Assembly: GCF_900635815.1 (NCBI RefSeq)
Contig: NZ_LR134173.1
Span: forward strand, 1,029,501-1,093,500
Direction of reading: 5' to 3'
Source of the DNA: Legionella cherrii
Lineage (GTDB): Bacteria > Pseudomonadota > Gammaproteobacteria > Legionellales > Legionellaceae
DNA length: 64,000 bases
The notes beneath the pieces are model-generated. The model did no database searches and was not told where the DNA came from. It saw only the letters and a program-made list of their open reading frames with translations. Made by a program: the position numbers and the translations under genes. Positions within the stretch are counted from its first letter, which is position 1. Each line of letters starts with the position of its first letter. This document shows positions 56,224 to 64,000 of the stretch, piece by piece.

Positions 56224-57873
56224 ATGAAACGTTACTCTCTTAATTCAATTGGTTTAGCTATTTTTTTAAACTCAATGACTAGTTATGCGTTACCCTTTAA
56301 TATCATTCCACAAGGCAAGTTGCCAACGACGATTTTTAAGGGGGAAACAGCCAATGCTTCGTATACAGTGACAAATAATACGAGAGCGACCCGTGTCAAT
56401 AATTTTGTTAAATCGCTGCCACCCAATGTGACACAAGTTACAGACCCCACCGATCCAACGGTGTGCGGCAGCACTTTTGACTTGGGACCTAATGGTTCTA
56501 TTAATCAGAGCTGCACATTAAAACTTAAGGTATCGGGTGAGGTTAATCGCGCCGATCCCAATTCTCAGCATCATTTATTTATTTGTCTTCCTGGCGGTAA
56601 AACCTGCGCAGGTCCTACGCCAGAAAATTCATTGAATGTGACGGTGGATAGTAATGGACCGGGTCCCACTACGATTTCGTTAGCAGTTGGTGCTTACGGA
56701 ACGAATACAACCGGAGCGCCGGTTGTTTATAAAAGTAGTGATAATGGGATGACCTGGCCTACAGCGGTGCTTCCATCAGTTTCTGGAATTTCGAGTTTTC
56801 AAACCTTCCTTTTTGGGGTTGGATGTACTGGCAAATTCTGTACCACTATCGGTAATTATTTTACCAATAATGGCGCGGTGCAACCAATAAGTTATTCGAC
56901 TAAAGATGGGGGTTCGACCTGGTCTGCAGTTAATGTACTGTCAACTAATGGCATTCCGGCAATAAATAATTATAACCAAATTAATGCAGTAAGCTGTTCG
57001 GGTTCAAATTGCACTGCGGTAGGTTTTAGCGGTCCTACGAGTGGAGGTACTCCGTTGCCACTGACTTATTCTAGTACAGATTATGGTACTACGTGGTCAC
57101 CGCCTAATTTGCTTTCTATTGCCGCACTTCCTCCAGCAAACCAAGGAGCAAGGTTAGGCTCTGTTAGTTGTTCTGGAAACAATTGTACTGCTGTTGGTTT
57201 TTATTATAATAATTTAGGCTACCGGATACCTTTAAGTTATTACAGTACCAATAATGGTGTGACGTGGTCATCAGCAATCCTTCCATCGACTGCTGGGCTT
57301 CCCGCTGGGAATACAGGTGCAAAATTGAATGGTGTGAGTTGTGTTGGCAATAATTGCACTGCTGTTGGTGAAACAGATGGACCGACTGATGTACCTTTTA
57401 GCTATACAAGCACTGATGCGGGACATTCTTGGTCTGAAGCAACACTCCTCTCATTGAGTGGCCTGCCCGTCGGCAATGAAGGGGTAGGCTTAAATGGCGT
57501 AAGCTGTACTGGCACCCAGTGCGTTGCGGTTGGTCTATATCGAGATTCTAGCTTCGCCGTAGTTGCACCAGTAAGCTATAACAGCTCAGATAATGGCGTA
57601 ACCTGGTCAAGCATTGTGCTTCCTCCAACGAATAATTTCCCCTCAGGCTTTGGGCGAGGAGAGTTGTTCGGTGTGAGTTGCATAGGAACAAACTGTTCGG
57701 CCGTAGGTTCCTATTCGGACACAAACAATATTTCGCTTCCTTTAGCTTACTATAGCGCAGATAACGGGGTGACTTGGACTACTGCTTTACCCAGTATATC
57801 CTCGATTTCAGGTGCTCTATTCGCTGTTCTTTTTGGAGTAGGTGGGTCTGAGAGCGGAAATTTACAGACTTAA
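56224..57873 (+). CDS. Secreted Asp-box (BNR) repeat protein
   Basis: A 549-residue exported protein (signal peptide ending near SMTSYA). Residues ~20-140 are an Ig-like domain (YTVTNNTRATRVNNFVK). From ~150 on there are seven Asp-box motifs S-x-[DN/K]-x-G-x-x-W (for example SSTDYGTTW, STNNGVTW, SADNGVTW) about 60 residues apart, alternating with six C-x-G-x-x-C-x-A-V-G type pairs (CSGNNCTAVG). This suggests a six- or seven-bladed propeller with a disulfide per blade, as in sialidase-like folds; no sialidase active-site residues were identified. ATG 56224 is favoured by AAAGGAT upstream. Confidence 0.82.
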   Translation: MKRYSLNSIGLAIFLNSMTSYALPFNIIPQGKLPTTIFKGETANASYTVTNNTRATRVNNFVKSLPPNVTQVTDPTDPTVCGSTFDLGPNGSINQSCTLKLKVSGEVNRADPNSQHHLFICLPGGKTCAGPTPENSLNVTVDSNGPGPTTISLAVGAYGTNTTGAPVVYKSSDNGMTWPTAVLPSVSGISSFQTFLFGVGCTGKFCTTIGNYFTNNGAVQPISYSTKDGGSTWSAVNVLSTNGIPAINNYNQINAVSCSGSNCTAVGFSGPTSGGTPLPLTYSSTDYGTTWSPPNLLSIAALPPANQGARLGSVSCSGNNCTAVGFYYNNLGYRIPLSYYSTNNGVTWSSAILPSTAGLPAGNTGAKLNGVSCVGNNCTAVGETDGPTDVPFSYTSTDAGHSWSEATLLSLSGLPVGNEGVGLNGVSCTGTQCVAVGLYRDSSFAVVAPVSYNSSDNGVTWSSIVLPPTNNFPSGFGRGELFGVSCIGTNCSAVGSYSDTNNISLPLAYYSADNGVTWTTALPSISSISGALFAVLFGVGGSESGNLQT

Positions 57874-57893
57874 TCCATTTACAACGTTTATAG

Positions 57894-57921
57894 CCCGGAT
57901 GAGATGCGTTCTTCATCCGGG
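57894..57921. terminator. 9-bp inverted repeat after the Asp-box gene
   Basis: CCCGGATGA and TCATCCGGG pair perfectly around a 10-base loop between the stops of the Asp-box gene (+) and tssG (-). It is probably a bidirectional terminator or REP-like element; it resembles the CCCGGG-containing repeat at 19193-19224. Confidence 0.6.
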
Positions 57922-57968
57922 ATTACCTATCGCTAGAAGTATTCTACATTTTAACCCATGTCTTGAAA

Positions 57969-58961
57969 TTATTTTAACCAGTAACGTACTTTAAACATCT
58001 CAATATCTTTCTGTGGGGATAACCAACTGACAACTCCTAAAATACTCGTTGTCTCGTGTGCCAGTCTTATGGGTTTGAAACACCCTTTGTCCAAAATGAC
58101 TTCAATAAAATAGGAGAAGGGCTCCTTTACATAGAGTTGGAGGAGTAATTTGAGTTGGTTGATGTGTTCCGTATGGATTAAAAATTTAGGAAATACATCA
58201 GCACTTAGTGGGCCTATAGAAATTAATAAACTATTGCTAGTCGATTTAAATTGGCTGCCTAGGTACGCTGTTTTACTTAAGTGATGATTCGCTTTACCCA
58301 AAAGGCAATATTGTTCCTCAGGTATATCTTGTATTGATCGGAAAAATGAAGAAATATTAATCGGTACCTTGAAATAATCATTTAATAAACTTTTTAGACT
58401 CCAAATGGATTTATTATCTGCAACCCAGTGGCTGGAATAGCGCAGCAAATAATTGTAATTCGGTATTTTGTCTCGCAGCTCTTTTCCTGCCATCCCGATA
58501 AACCCAAAAAGCGCCTCTCGATAAATGGGGTCGTGATGTTCTGCAAATTGTTCAAATATCCTATTTTTCGACCATGCTTGAAAAAGGATCTTGTAAAGTC
58601 GCTTATGAAAGATATCGAGCAAACATTTTACCTCATCCGAATCCTGATCATTATCTTGGATAAGTTGTTCTGTATAAAATGTAGGAAGTGGAGAAGTTGT
58701 GCCGTATAAACTAAAAAAAGTGGCAATGAGAGTAAAATGATTGGTGTCAGTATGACGTCGAATCTCATGAATGTCGGTTTCAGGAAAGGCCAGGGTTAAT
58801 AGGGGTATTATATCTAATTTTCCGTTTAATCCCTCGTGTTTTGCTTCATAGTCGATGAGATGGCCAATCAAACGAATTGCTTGATAAAAATTAAAACTTT
58901 TAGGTTGAGTTAATAGCTTCTTTAAGATATTAAGCTCGGATTGTTCAACCTCGGCTGCCAT
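57969..58961 (-). CDS. tssG: Type VI secretion baseplate protein TssG
   Basis: Baseplate wedge protein (VasB/ImpH family). Family features in 330 residues: PKSFNFYQAIRLIGHLI near the N-terminus, FSLYGTTSPLPTFYTEQLIQ, the D-x-F-H-x-R-L segment LLDIFHKRLYKILFQAW, and LGKANHHLSKTAYLGSQF. ATG 58961 is chosen over ATG 58967 because GAGG then lies 7 bases upstream instead of 1. It overlaps the end of tssF by 40 bases in another frame, which indicates translational coupling. It is the last gene of the right-hand tss unit, followed by the inserted plus-strand genes. Confidence 0.9.
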   Translation of the reverse strand: MAAEVEQSELNILKKLLTQPKSFNFYQAIRLIGHLIDYEAKHEGLNGKLDIIPLLTLAFPETDIHEIRRHTDTNHFTLIATFFSLYGTTSPLPTFYTEQLIQDNDQDSDEVKCLLDIFHKRLYKILFQAWSKNRIFEQFAEHHDPIYREALFGFIGMAGKELRDKIPNYNYLLRYSSHWVADNKSIWSLKSLLNDYFKVPINISSFFRSIQDIPEEQYCLLGKANHHLSKTAYLGSQFKSTSNSLLISIGPLSADVFPKFLIHTEHINQLKLLLQLYVKEPFSYFIEVILDKGCFKPIRLAHETTSILGVVSWLSPQKDIEMFKVRYWLK

Positions 58962-60646
58962 TTCCATACCTCTTTAGTTCGAGCATTTTGTAAATGTAAG
59001 AGAGTGAATGTATTGATGGGGGCATTGAGTCCGAAGAAAACATCCATCATGCAACCAAATAAATACATATCTCCAATGCATTTAAAACAATCAGGGTCAC
59101 AAATGAGCGTAATATGAGACCCTGCGATCATCTCTCCATAATAAAGACGACGTGCTTTATTCACAATGATATTTTCAATCCCTTTTACTCTGCTCATATT
59201 CAATTGATAGTTTTCTCCTTTTTCATAGAGATACAAATTAAAAATATGTCTGAGGCGATTTTTATCCAATAGTTGCAGTAAATTCAGGGCTAATAATGAC
59301 TGAAAATTCCATATTAAAGCCCTATCATAAGTTGGAATTAAAAAAGAAGATGGAGGGATAAGATTCGTATAAGTCAGATTTTCAGGCGAGCTGTCAGTGG
59401 GTAATGTAATATCGCCTTTATCTAAAAGTCTGGGTAAAGAGCCATTGCTACACACAAGTTCTATAGATAAGGTTTCATCAACAGGAAATCCTTTATCAAA
59501 ATCGTAAAAGAAACTAATGTAGGTATTTCGCCCAGGTCCAGTAACCGAAGGCCGGTGATGATAGGTATATTTATAGTTTAAATTCAATTCTTGATTAAAA
59601 TTTAATAAGTGATCATACTCGATACGTTTTCTTTCTTGTTGGCGATATCCGGTAACCTTCTTTACATCATATACTGCATAGTTTTCGCCAAAATCATTAT
59701 TGGGGATAATTTGATAATCGGGTTGCTTATGATCAAGAAAAATAGGTTCAGCATGATGATCAAACAAATTAATTATAGGGACGGCATGCAATACCAATTG
59801 TAAATTATCTAAACCCTCCATCCATTGAGGCACTTCTTCCAATTCAAAATTGATTTTAAAATCAAAACCATCAGTATTCCTTTGCCATTTTTCTAAACCA
59901 ACTAAACGAAGAAATAGAAACTTATAGGGTTGATGGAGATACTCATATAAAACGCGATGAGGGTGATGAATGTTAGGGGGAAGCGGGTATAACACCTCCT
60001 CATTATCAAAGCCACACGGTTGCAACTGTTCTGGAGTTAAAACCAGTTTTTCTTCTCCTGGTGCTTCAATTGTAATTCTGCTAACAAACCGTTGCAGTAG
60101 ATAAAAGGTATTACATCCATCATGCAAATTTTGATTAATAAAAAAGCGTAATGAAGAGGCTTGCCAATTTTTTAAGGTGATGCCGCAAAGATGGCAATTG
60201 ATTTCGAATTGACTCACACCACTAATTGAGTCTTGAAAGTGAATACTCGTAATAGTAACTGGCTCTACTTGTAAAGGTGTCGTCGTACGAAAGATACATT
60301 TCATCTCATTAATTGGAATAGAGGCTAATTCAGTCCCTTCAGGGACGAAAAGCGGTTCACCTAAGTTACTTTTAGGAATAAACTGAATGACTGACGTACT
60401 AGGCACTGGTTTTGAATAAAGCGTAAAAAATAACTGGGTTAAGTCATCTACCATTCCAGGTAATTTTTCATCAATGACCATCTGTACTTGGCTCGTAAGA
60501 AAAGCAACGCCTTCCAACAATCGCTCGATATCGGGATCAGTACTTTGTTCCCTTAACAAAGGAGCGATTGCCGGATAATGCTCTGCATATTCTCGGGCTA
60601 GTTTCCGTATTTTATTTAATTCATTCTGGTAATAATCAATTATCAT
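58922..60646 (-). CDS. tssF: Type VI secretion baseplate protein TssF
   Basis: Baseplate wedge protein (VasA/ImpG family), forming the TssF2G trimer. The 574-residue protein has the hallmark N-terminus YYQNELNKIRKLAREYAEHY, PAIAPLL, then STDPDIERLLEGVAFLTSQV and KLPGMVDDLTQLFFTLYSKP, which is diagnostic. Length is a little below the usual ~590-620. It is separated from tssE by about 200 bases containing a small inverted-repeat element, so expression may depend on read-through or on a promoter within that gap. Confidence 0.95.
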   Translation of the reverse strand: MIIDYYQNELNKIRKLAREYAEHYPAIAPLLREQSTDPDIERLLEGVAFLTSQVQMVIDEKLPGMVDDLTQLFFTLYSKPVPSTSVIQFIPKSNLGEPLFVPEGTELASIPINEMKCIFRTTTPLQVEPVTITSIHFQDSISGVSQFEINCHLCGITLKNWQASSLRFFINQNLHDGCNTFYLLQRFVSRITIEAPGEEKLVLTPEQLQPCGFDNEEVLYPLPPNIHHPHRVLYEYLHQPYKFLFLRLVGLEKWQRNTDGFDFKINFELEEVPQWMEGLDNLQLVLHAVPIINLFDHHAEPIFLDHKQPDYQIIPNNDFGENYAVYDVKKVTGYRQQERKRIEYDHLLNFNQELNLNYKYTYHHRPSVTGPGRNTYISFFYDFDKGFPVDETLSIELVCSNGSLPRLLDKGDITLPTDSSPENLTYTNLIPPSSFLIPTYDRALIWNFQSLLALNLLQLLDKNRLRHIFNLYLYEKGENYQLNMSRVKGIENIIVNKARRLYYGEMIAGSHITLICDPDCFKCIGDMYLFGCMMDVFFGLNAPINTFTLLHLQNARTKEVWKWQPRLNNPSLIS

Positions 60647-60657
60647 TTCTCTGCCTT

Positions 60658-60844
60658 AGAGCCTGTTCAAAGTCTCTTATCTTGGCTGTAAAACACTGAT
60701 GTTCCTGCATCAAGCGGCTTTGTTGAAAATCGTGTGTCATTCCCACGATGGGGGGAATGACAAAAAAGCAGTTGGGTAATATGCGTATCCCTCCAAACTA
60801 TTTATTCAACAAAGCCCTCACGCTAAAGACTTTGCAGCGGCTCT
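60658..60844. mobile_element. MITE-like element with IS5/IS903-type ends between tssE and tssF
   Basis: GGCTTTGTTGAA (60716-60727) and TTCAACAAAGCC (60805-60816) form perfect 12-base inverted ends about 101 bases apart. The right end read inwards, GGCTTTGTTGAATAAAT, matches the terminal repeat known for IS903-type IS5-family elements. There is no coding capacity, so it is a MITE or solo remnant. Outside it, AGAGCCTGTTCAAAGTCT (60658-60675) and its inverted relative (60827-60844) form a second, imperfect pair (14-15 of 18). The element sits in the tss operon. Confidence 0.6.
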
Positions 60845-60849
60845 TACAG

Positions 60850-61269
60850 TTACAACGTAACAAGCACGCGTCCTTTGTTTGTTAAAATAGTAGTAAAGTA
60901 AACGTTGAGGCTATCAAATGACTTATGTAATTGCGCAAAAATATTACATGTAATAATTTGCTTGCTTGGCTCAATTAAAATTTGAGACACCTGAACAGAT
61001 TCCAAACGTGGTTCATAACGAAGAATCGTTTCTTCCAAATGAGTTCTTAATTCTTCTTGATAAGCAAAAGAGTAATCCTCAACAAGTATGGGTAACTCAG
61101 ATAATCCATACTCCTTATCAATTGGGACGCTACCTTGTCTTGTGGATAAGATTTTTTCAACGTGATTGCGTATGGATTCAATCAGTATGGATGAATCTAA
61201 TCTAGCGGATAAAAGAGACCCTTGACGAGCATAGCGACGAACTCGTTCCGTTAAACGCTCTTCTCTCAT
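60850..61269 (-). CDS. tssE: Type VI secretion baseplate protein TssE (gp25-like)
   Basis: Baseplate component homologous to phage T4 gp25, which starts sheath assembly. The 139-residue protein shows the gp25-like pattern: LIESIRNHVEKILSTRQGS, YGLSELPI, LEETILRYEPRLESVQVSQI. Length is normal. The ATG overlaps the hcp stop by one base (TAATG), so it is coupled to hcp. The stop lies 6 bases from the repeat element downstream. Confidence 0.93.
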   Translation of the reverse strand: MREERLTERVRRYARQGSLLSARLDSSILIESIRNHVEKILSTRQGSVPIDKEYGLSELPILVEDYSFAYQEELRTHLEETILRYEPRLESVQVSQILIEPSKQIITCNIFAQLHKSFDSLNVYFTTILTNKGRVLVTL

Positions 61270-61814
61270 TAACCAACTCGCATTAATTTAGTTAAATCCC
61301 ATCCAAACTCTTGATTGTTCTTCTTATCCATTACTTTATACACTGTAGGACGCATATCCACAATAAATAGAGGGCCTGCTGGATGAGAATAAGCATAATC
61401 TACCTCCAGGACTTTGGCTTTCTCTAGCGTAATCTCAACTGCGGCTTCAACTTCTCCCGAAGCGCTAGAACGTAGGCAATGGATAATGGCCGAATTGATG
61501 TCCTCGCCGGTAAAGATACTTTGAGTATGTGGTACAACGCCTGCCTGATCCCACAGTCCAGTGAGACGAAAATATTTGCAATCGGGAACGCCAATCAATT
61601 GATTTTGCGCATCGAATGCTCGCGTGATGCGTTGTTTAAAATCAAGTAGCGTGACCCATCCTTCATATCCTTTTACAGTACTGCTGCCTTTAACGACTCC
61701 TGAGGCCTGAGTAGTAATTTTTGCCATGAGTTTATACTGAGTCCTTGCAATCTCAGAGTCTGGTAACATAGGTAATATGGCTATGTCATTTCCCTCACTT
61801 TCATTTGAAGCCAC
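61269..61814 (-). CDS. hcp: Hcp-like type VI tube protein (TssD)
   Basis: Candidate tube protein that stacks as hexamers inside the TssB/C sheath and is ejected. It sits in the canonical hcp position between tssC and tssE. The sequence is divergent: 181 residues with ESGNDIA-like N-terminus, KGYEGWVTLLDFKQRITRAF, FTGEDINSAIIHCLRSSASG and VEITLEKAKVLEVDYAYSHP, the last fitting the Hcp beta-strand pattern. The GTG start at 61814 has AAGGAG 7 bases upstream. Position and fold pattern favour Hcp, but the family call is less certain than for the neighbours. Confidence 0.75.
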   Translation of the reverse strand: MASNESEGNDIAILPMLPDSEIARTQYKLMAKITTQASGVVKGSSTVKGYEGWVTLLDFKQRITRAFDAQNQLIGVPDCKYFRLTGLWDQAGVVPHTQSIFTGEDINSAIIHCLRSSASGEVEAAVEITLEKAKVLEVDYAYSHPAGPLFIVDMRPTVYKVMDKKNNQEFGWDLTKLMRVG

Positions 61815-61816
61815 TT

Positions 61817-63292
61817 TTATTCTCCTTGCTTAAGATCGAGACTACCCGTTAATTGTAATGTGATGTAAGCACCCATGAATTTAAAATGAGGTCGAACAAT
61901 TAAGACACATTTATACCATCCAGGCTCACCAGGAACATCTTCTACATTCACTTTTGCAAGTCTCAATGGTTTTTTTGCTCTGACTTCGGGGACTGGATTA
62001 TCCATATCAACCACATAGCCATTAATCCAAGTATTTAACTCACGTTCTATATCATCACGTTCTTTCGCTAGACCAATTTTTTCACGTTGTATCACTTTCA
62101 AATAATGAGCAAGTCTGCAAATGATAAACATATAAGGAAACTGAGTTCCTAATCTATAATTGGTTTGAGCTGTTTTACCTTCAGGGGTATCTGGAAAATG
62201 TTTCGCTTTTTGGATTGAGTTTGCTGAGAAAAACGCAGCATTATCTGCCCCTTTACGCATCGTGAGTGGAATAAATCCTTGCTCCGATAACTCATATTCA
62301 CGACGTTCGGAAATGAGTAATTCAGTAGGGATTTTAGTTTGAATTTCACCCATTGCCTCAAAAAAATAAGAAGGTAAGTTTTCAACCGCCCCACCGCCTT
62401 GAGGACCAATAATGTTGACGCACCAACGATATTTGGCAAAACTTTGAGATAAGCATCCAGCAAAAGCAAAAGCACTATTTCCCCATGAAAAAGCATTTTC
62501 GCCAGAACTTACATCCTCCTCATAATTGAATGAACGAACTCCATAAGTGTCTTTACCGTAGGGCATTCGTAACATAAACCGTGGTAATACCAGGCCTATA
62601 TATCGTGAATCTTCAGATTCCCGTAAACTGTGCCAAGGGATGTACACAGGGCTTTCAAATATTGCTTCGATGTCATTCAAATGAGGTAATTCAGACATTG
62701 ATTTGATATTGAAAAATTCAGGACTCGCTGCGGCTATGAAAGGCACATGGGCCATCGCACAAACAGCTGCGATATTTCTGAGCAGCGTGACATCTTTATA
62801 ACTTGGAGTAAATGAGTAATTACCAATGATGGCACCATAAGGTCTACCACCAAATTGTCCGTATTCTTTCGTATAAACCTGTTTATACAAGCCTGATTTA
62901 GGAATTTCAGGTGCATCAATAAAGTCATCAAACAGTTCATCTTTTGATACATGAATGAATTCAATCAAACTGTTTTCACGGAAATCGGTACGGTCCACCA
63001 AATATTTTAAACTGCGCCATGCGGATTCGAGTTTTTGAAACTCAGAATTATGGAGGATTTCATCCATTTGTACCGAGAGCTGCTTATCCAATATTGCAAT
63101 CACGTCATCCACTAGAGCAGGGGTTACCGTTTCATCGGTGCGTTTGTTTTCAATAATATTATCTATAAAAGCAAGCAAGCCTTTCTGGGTGAGGGCATAT
63201 TGCTCTTCATCCTCAGTAATATTGGTTCCTGCAAATAACTCCTTCAGTGCTTTTTCTTCTTTTTTCTTAGCATTATCTTGTGCATCAGCCAT
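61817..63292 (-). CDS. tssC: Type VI sheath large subunit TssC (VipB)
   Basis: Large sheath subunit that forms the contractile tail with TssB. The 491-residue protein carries LESAWRSLKYLVDRTDFREN, FGGRPYGAIIGNYSFTPSY, FIAAASPEFFNIKSMSELP, RYIGLVLPRFMLRMPYGKDT and the C-terminal IVRPHFKFMGAYITLQLTGS, all diagnostic. AAGGAG precedes ATG 63292. It lies 34 bases after tssB and 2 bases before hcp. ClpV, which recycles contracted sheaths, is not in the window. Confidence 0.97.
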   Translation of the reverse strand: MADAQDNAKKKEEKALKELFAGTNITEDEEQYALTQKGLLAFIDNIIENKRTDETVTPALVDDVIAILDKQLSVQMDEILHNSEFQKLESAWRSLKYLVDRTDFRENSLIEFIHVSKDELFDDFIDAPEIPKSGLYKQVYTKEYGQFGGRPYGAIIGNYSFTPSYKDVTLLRNIAAVCAMAHVPFIAAASPEFFNIKSMSELPHLNDIEAIFESPVYIPWHSLRESEDSRYIGLVLPRFMLRMPYGKDTYGVRSFNYEEDVSSGENAFSWGNSAFAFAGCLSQSFAKYRWCVNIIGPQGGGAVENLPSYFFEAMGEIQTKIPTELLISERREYELSEQGFIPLTMRKGADNAAFFSANSIQKAKHFPDTPEGKTAQTNYRLGTQFPYMFIICRLAHYLKVIQREKIGLAKERDDIERELNTWINGYVVDMDNPVPEVRAKKPLRLAKVNVEDVPGEPGWYKCVLIVRPHFKFMGAYITLQLTGSLDLKQGE

Positions 63293-63326
63293 GGCTGTCT
63301 CCTTGATCCGGCGGCTCTATTTGGGC

Positions 63327-63815
63327 TTATTTTTTGTCCTTAATTTCCTTGATAAGTTCTTCGCGTGCCGCAGAATCTTTAACAATAGCATCCAGTCTGC
63401 GTCGAAACTCCGGAATATTTCCCAGTGGGCCCTTTAGTGCTTTTAATGCTTCTCGTACCTCAAATAGTTTTTGTAACTGTGGGACTTGATGTAAGATTCC
63501 ATCAGGATCAAAGTCTCTCATTGTTTCAAATTTTAAATCAATGCTTACGGTATCATCTTTATTTTTGCTAAAACGATTTGGTACGCGTAGTGATAATTTA
63601 ATGTGATGTTCTTTGAGCACATCATTAAAATTGTCTTTGTTAATATTTACGGTTCGACGCTTTTCTAAAGGAGTATTGTCTCCTCCAGGATAGAACTCAC
63701 CGAGAACGAGTTGTCGTAGAGGAAGTTCAATCTCTTCCTCAACTCCTTCTATCAGCGCTTTATAAACAATATTAATACGTTCCTTTGGAGCGACAGATTG
63801 TTCCTTGTTCGTCAT
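63327..63815 (-). CDS. tssB: Type VI sheath small subunit TssB (VipA)
   Basis: Small sheath subunit. The 162-residue protein has the typical ERINIVYKALIEGVEEEIEL start, LPLRQLVLGEFYPGGDNTPL, VNINKDNFNDVLKEHHIKLS and the C-terminal helical part LQKLFEVREALKALKGPLGN with EFRRRLDAI. Length is normal. AAGGAT 7 bases upstream supports ATG 63815. It is the first gene of the right-hand tss unit; its promoter should lie in the next 185 bases to the right. Confidence 0.96.
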   Translation of the reverse strand: MTNKEQSVAPKERINIVYKALIEGVEEEIELPLRQLVLGEFYPGGDNTPLEKRRTVNINKDNFNDVLKEHHIKLSLRVPNRFSKNKDDTVSIDLKFETMRDFDPDGILHQVPQLQKLFEVREALKALKGPLGNIPEFRRRLDAIVKDSAAREELIKEIKDKK

Positions 63816-63840
63816 TTTTTATCCTTAATAAACCGAATTC

Positions 63841-63846
63841 ATTATA
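63841..63846 (-). promoter_or_regulatory. Candidate -10 box upstream of tssB
   Basis: On the minus strand the bases read TATAAT, 26 bases before the tssB start codon and preceded by a very AT-rich stretch. No good -35 hexamer is found at 16-18 bases (TTATTA/TTTATT at best), so this is a weak, possibly activator-dependent promoter candidate. Confidence 0.4.
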
Positions 63847-63930
63847 ATAAAAAATCCTGTAATAATAAAAAATTAGCATATATTTCAAGATTTACAAAAT
63901 TATTCCAGAAACAATTTTGTTCCTTTATCT

Positions 63931-64000
63931 CGAGGGGAGCGGGGGAACCCCATCGGAACGCAGAGCGATGGTATGGAGAGCCTTCGCTGAACTCGGGATC
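63931..64000. repeat. Right-edge intergenic repeat, related to the 52143-52219 repeat
   Basis: The last bases, ATGGAGAGCCTTCGCTGAAC then TCGGGATC, match ATGGAGCCCCTTCGCTTCGC then TTGGGATG at 52190-52217 apart from about seven substitutions. It is cut by the window edge. Together they suggest a dispersed intergenic element flanking parts of the T6SS block. Confidence 0.45.

Overview
The window looks like a chromosome segment of a Legionella species or close relative. The reasons are AT-rich, tightly packed DNA, an lpxA-lpxD-lpxB lipid A block with extra late acyltransferases, and many effector-like proteins with eukaryotic-type modules (leucine-rich repeats, ankyrin repeats, F-box, TPR, long coiled coils) next to ordinary gammaproteobacterial metabolism. 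Genus assignment is inferred from protein character; no rRNA or tRNA gene was seen.

Layout. (1) 1-6477: end of an outer-membrane-type protein, then envelope genes: lpxA, lpxD, convergent lpxB, two LpxL/HtrB-type acyltransferases and a family 9 glycosyltransferase. (2) 6590-13393: accessory genes, namely an LRR protein with a C-terminal F-box-like motif, a carboxypeptidase-regulatory-like protein, an ankyrin protein with a possible Cys-His-Asp N-terminal domain, a SnoaL-like protein and an S9 peptidase. (3) 13986-19163: RlpA-like lipoprotein, pyruvate decarboxylase, a small ORF, a broken IS66-type fragment, an EAL protein and glutaminase. (4) 19237-36981: mostly lineage-specific genes and candidate effectors, with a recognisable FIST (NosP-like) + PAS-PAS-GGDEF operon, a phosphodiester-glycosidase-like protein, a GH18 chitinase and a Tat-exported hemerythrin-like protein. 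(5) 37126-46920: acetolactate synthase-like + aldehyde dehydrogenase operon, F-box protein, spermidine-synthase-like protein, von Willebrand A protein, YjbQ family protein, and a LysR regulator divergent from an azoreductase. (6) 47027-63815: a type VI secretion system on the minus strand, in transcription order tssB-tssC-hcp-tssE, a small inverted-repeat element, tssF-tssG, two plus-strand genes (outer-membrane barrel and Asp-box repeat protein), then tssJ-tssK-tssL-tssM-tssA.

How they work together. The T6SS block holds sheath (TssB/C), Hcp-like tube, baseplate (TssE/F/G/K), membrane complex (TssJ/L/M) and TssA, but no ClpV, VgrG or PAAR gene lies in the window. It is the most notable system here, because Legionella is known mainly for Dot/Icm type IVB and Lsp type II secretion. 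The FIST/GGDEF pair and the EAL protein suggest local control of cyclic-di-GMP, perhaps by nitric oxide. The effector-like genes would, if real effectors, more likely be Dot/Icm substrates than T6SS cargo. All functions are read from sequence motifs by eye; no database search was run.
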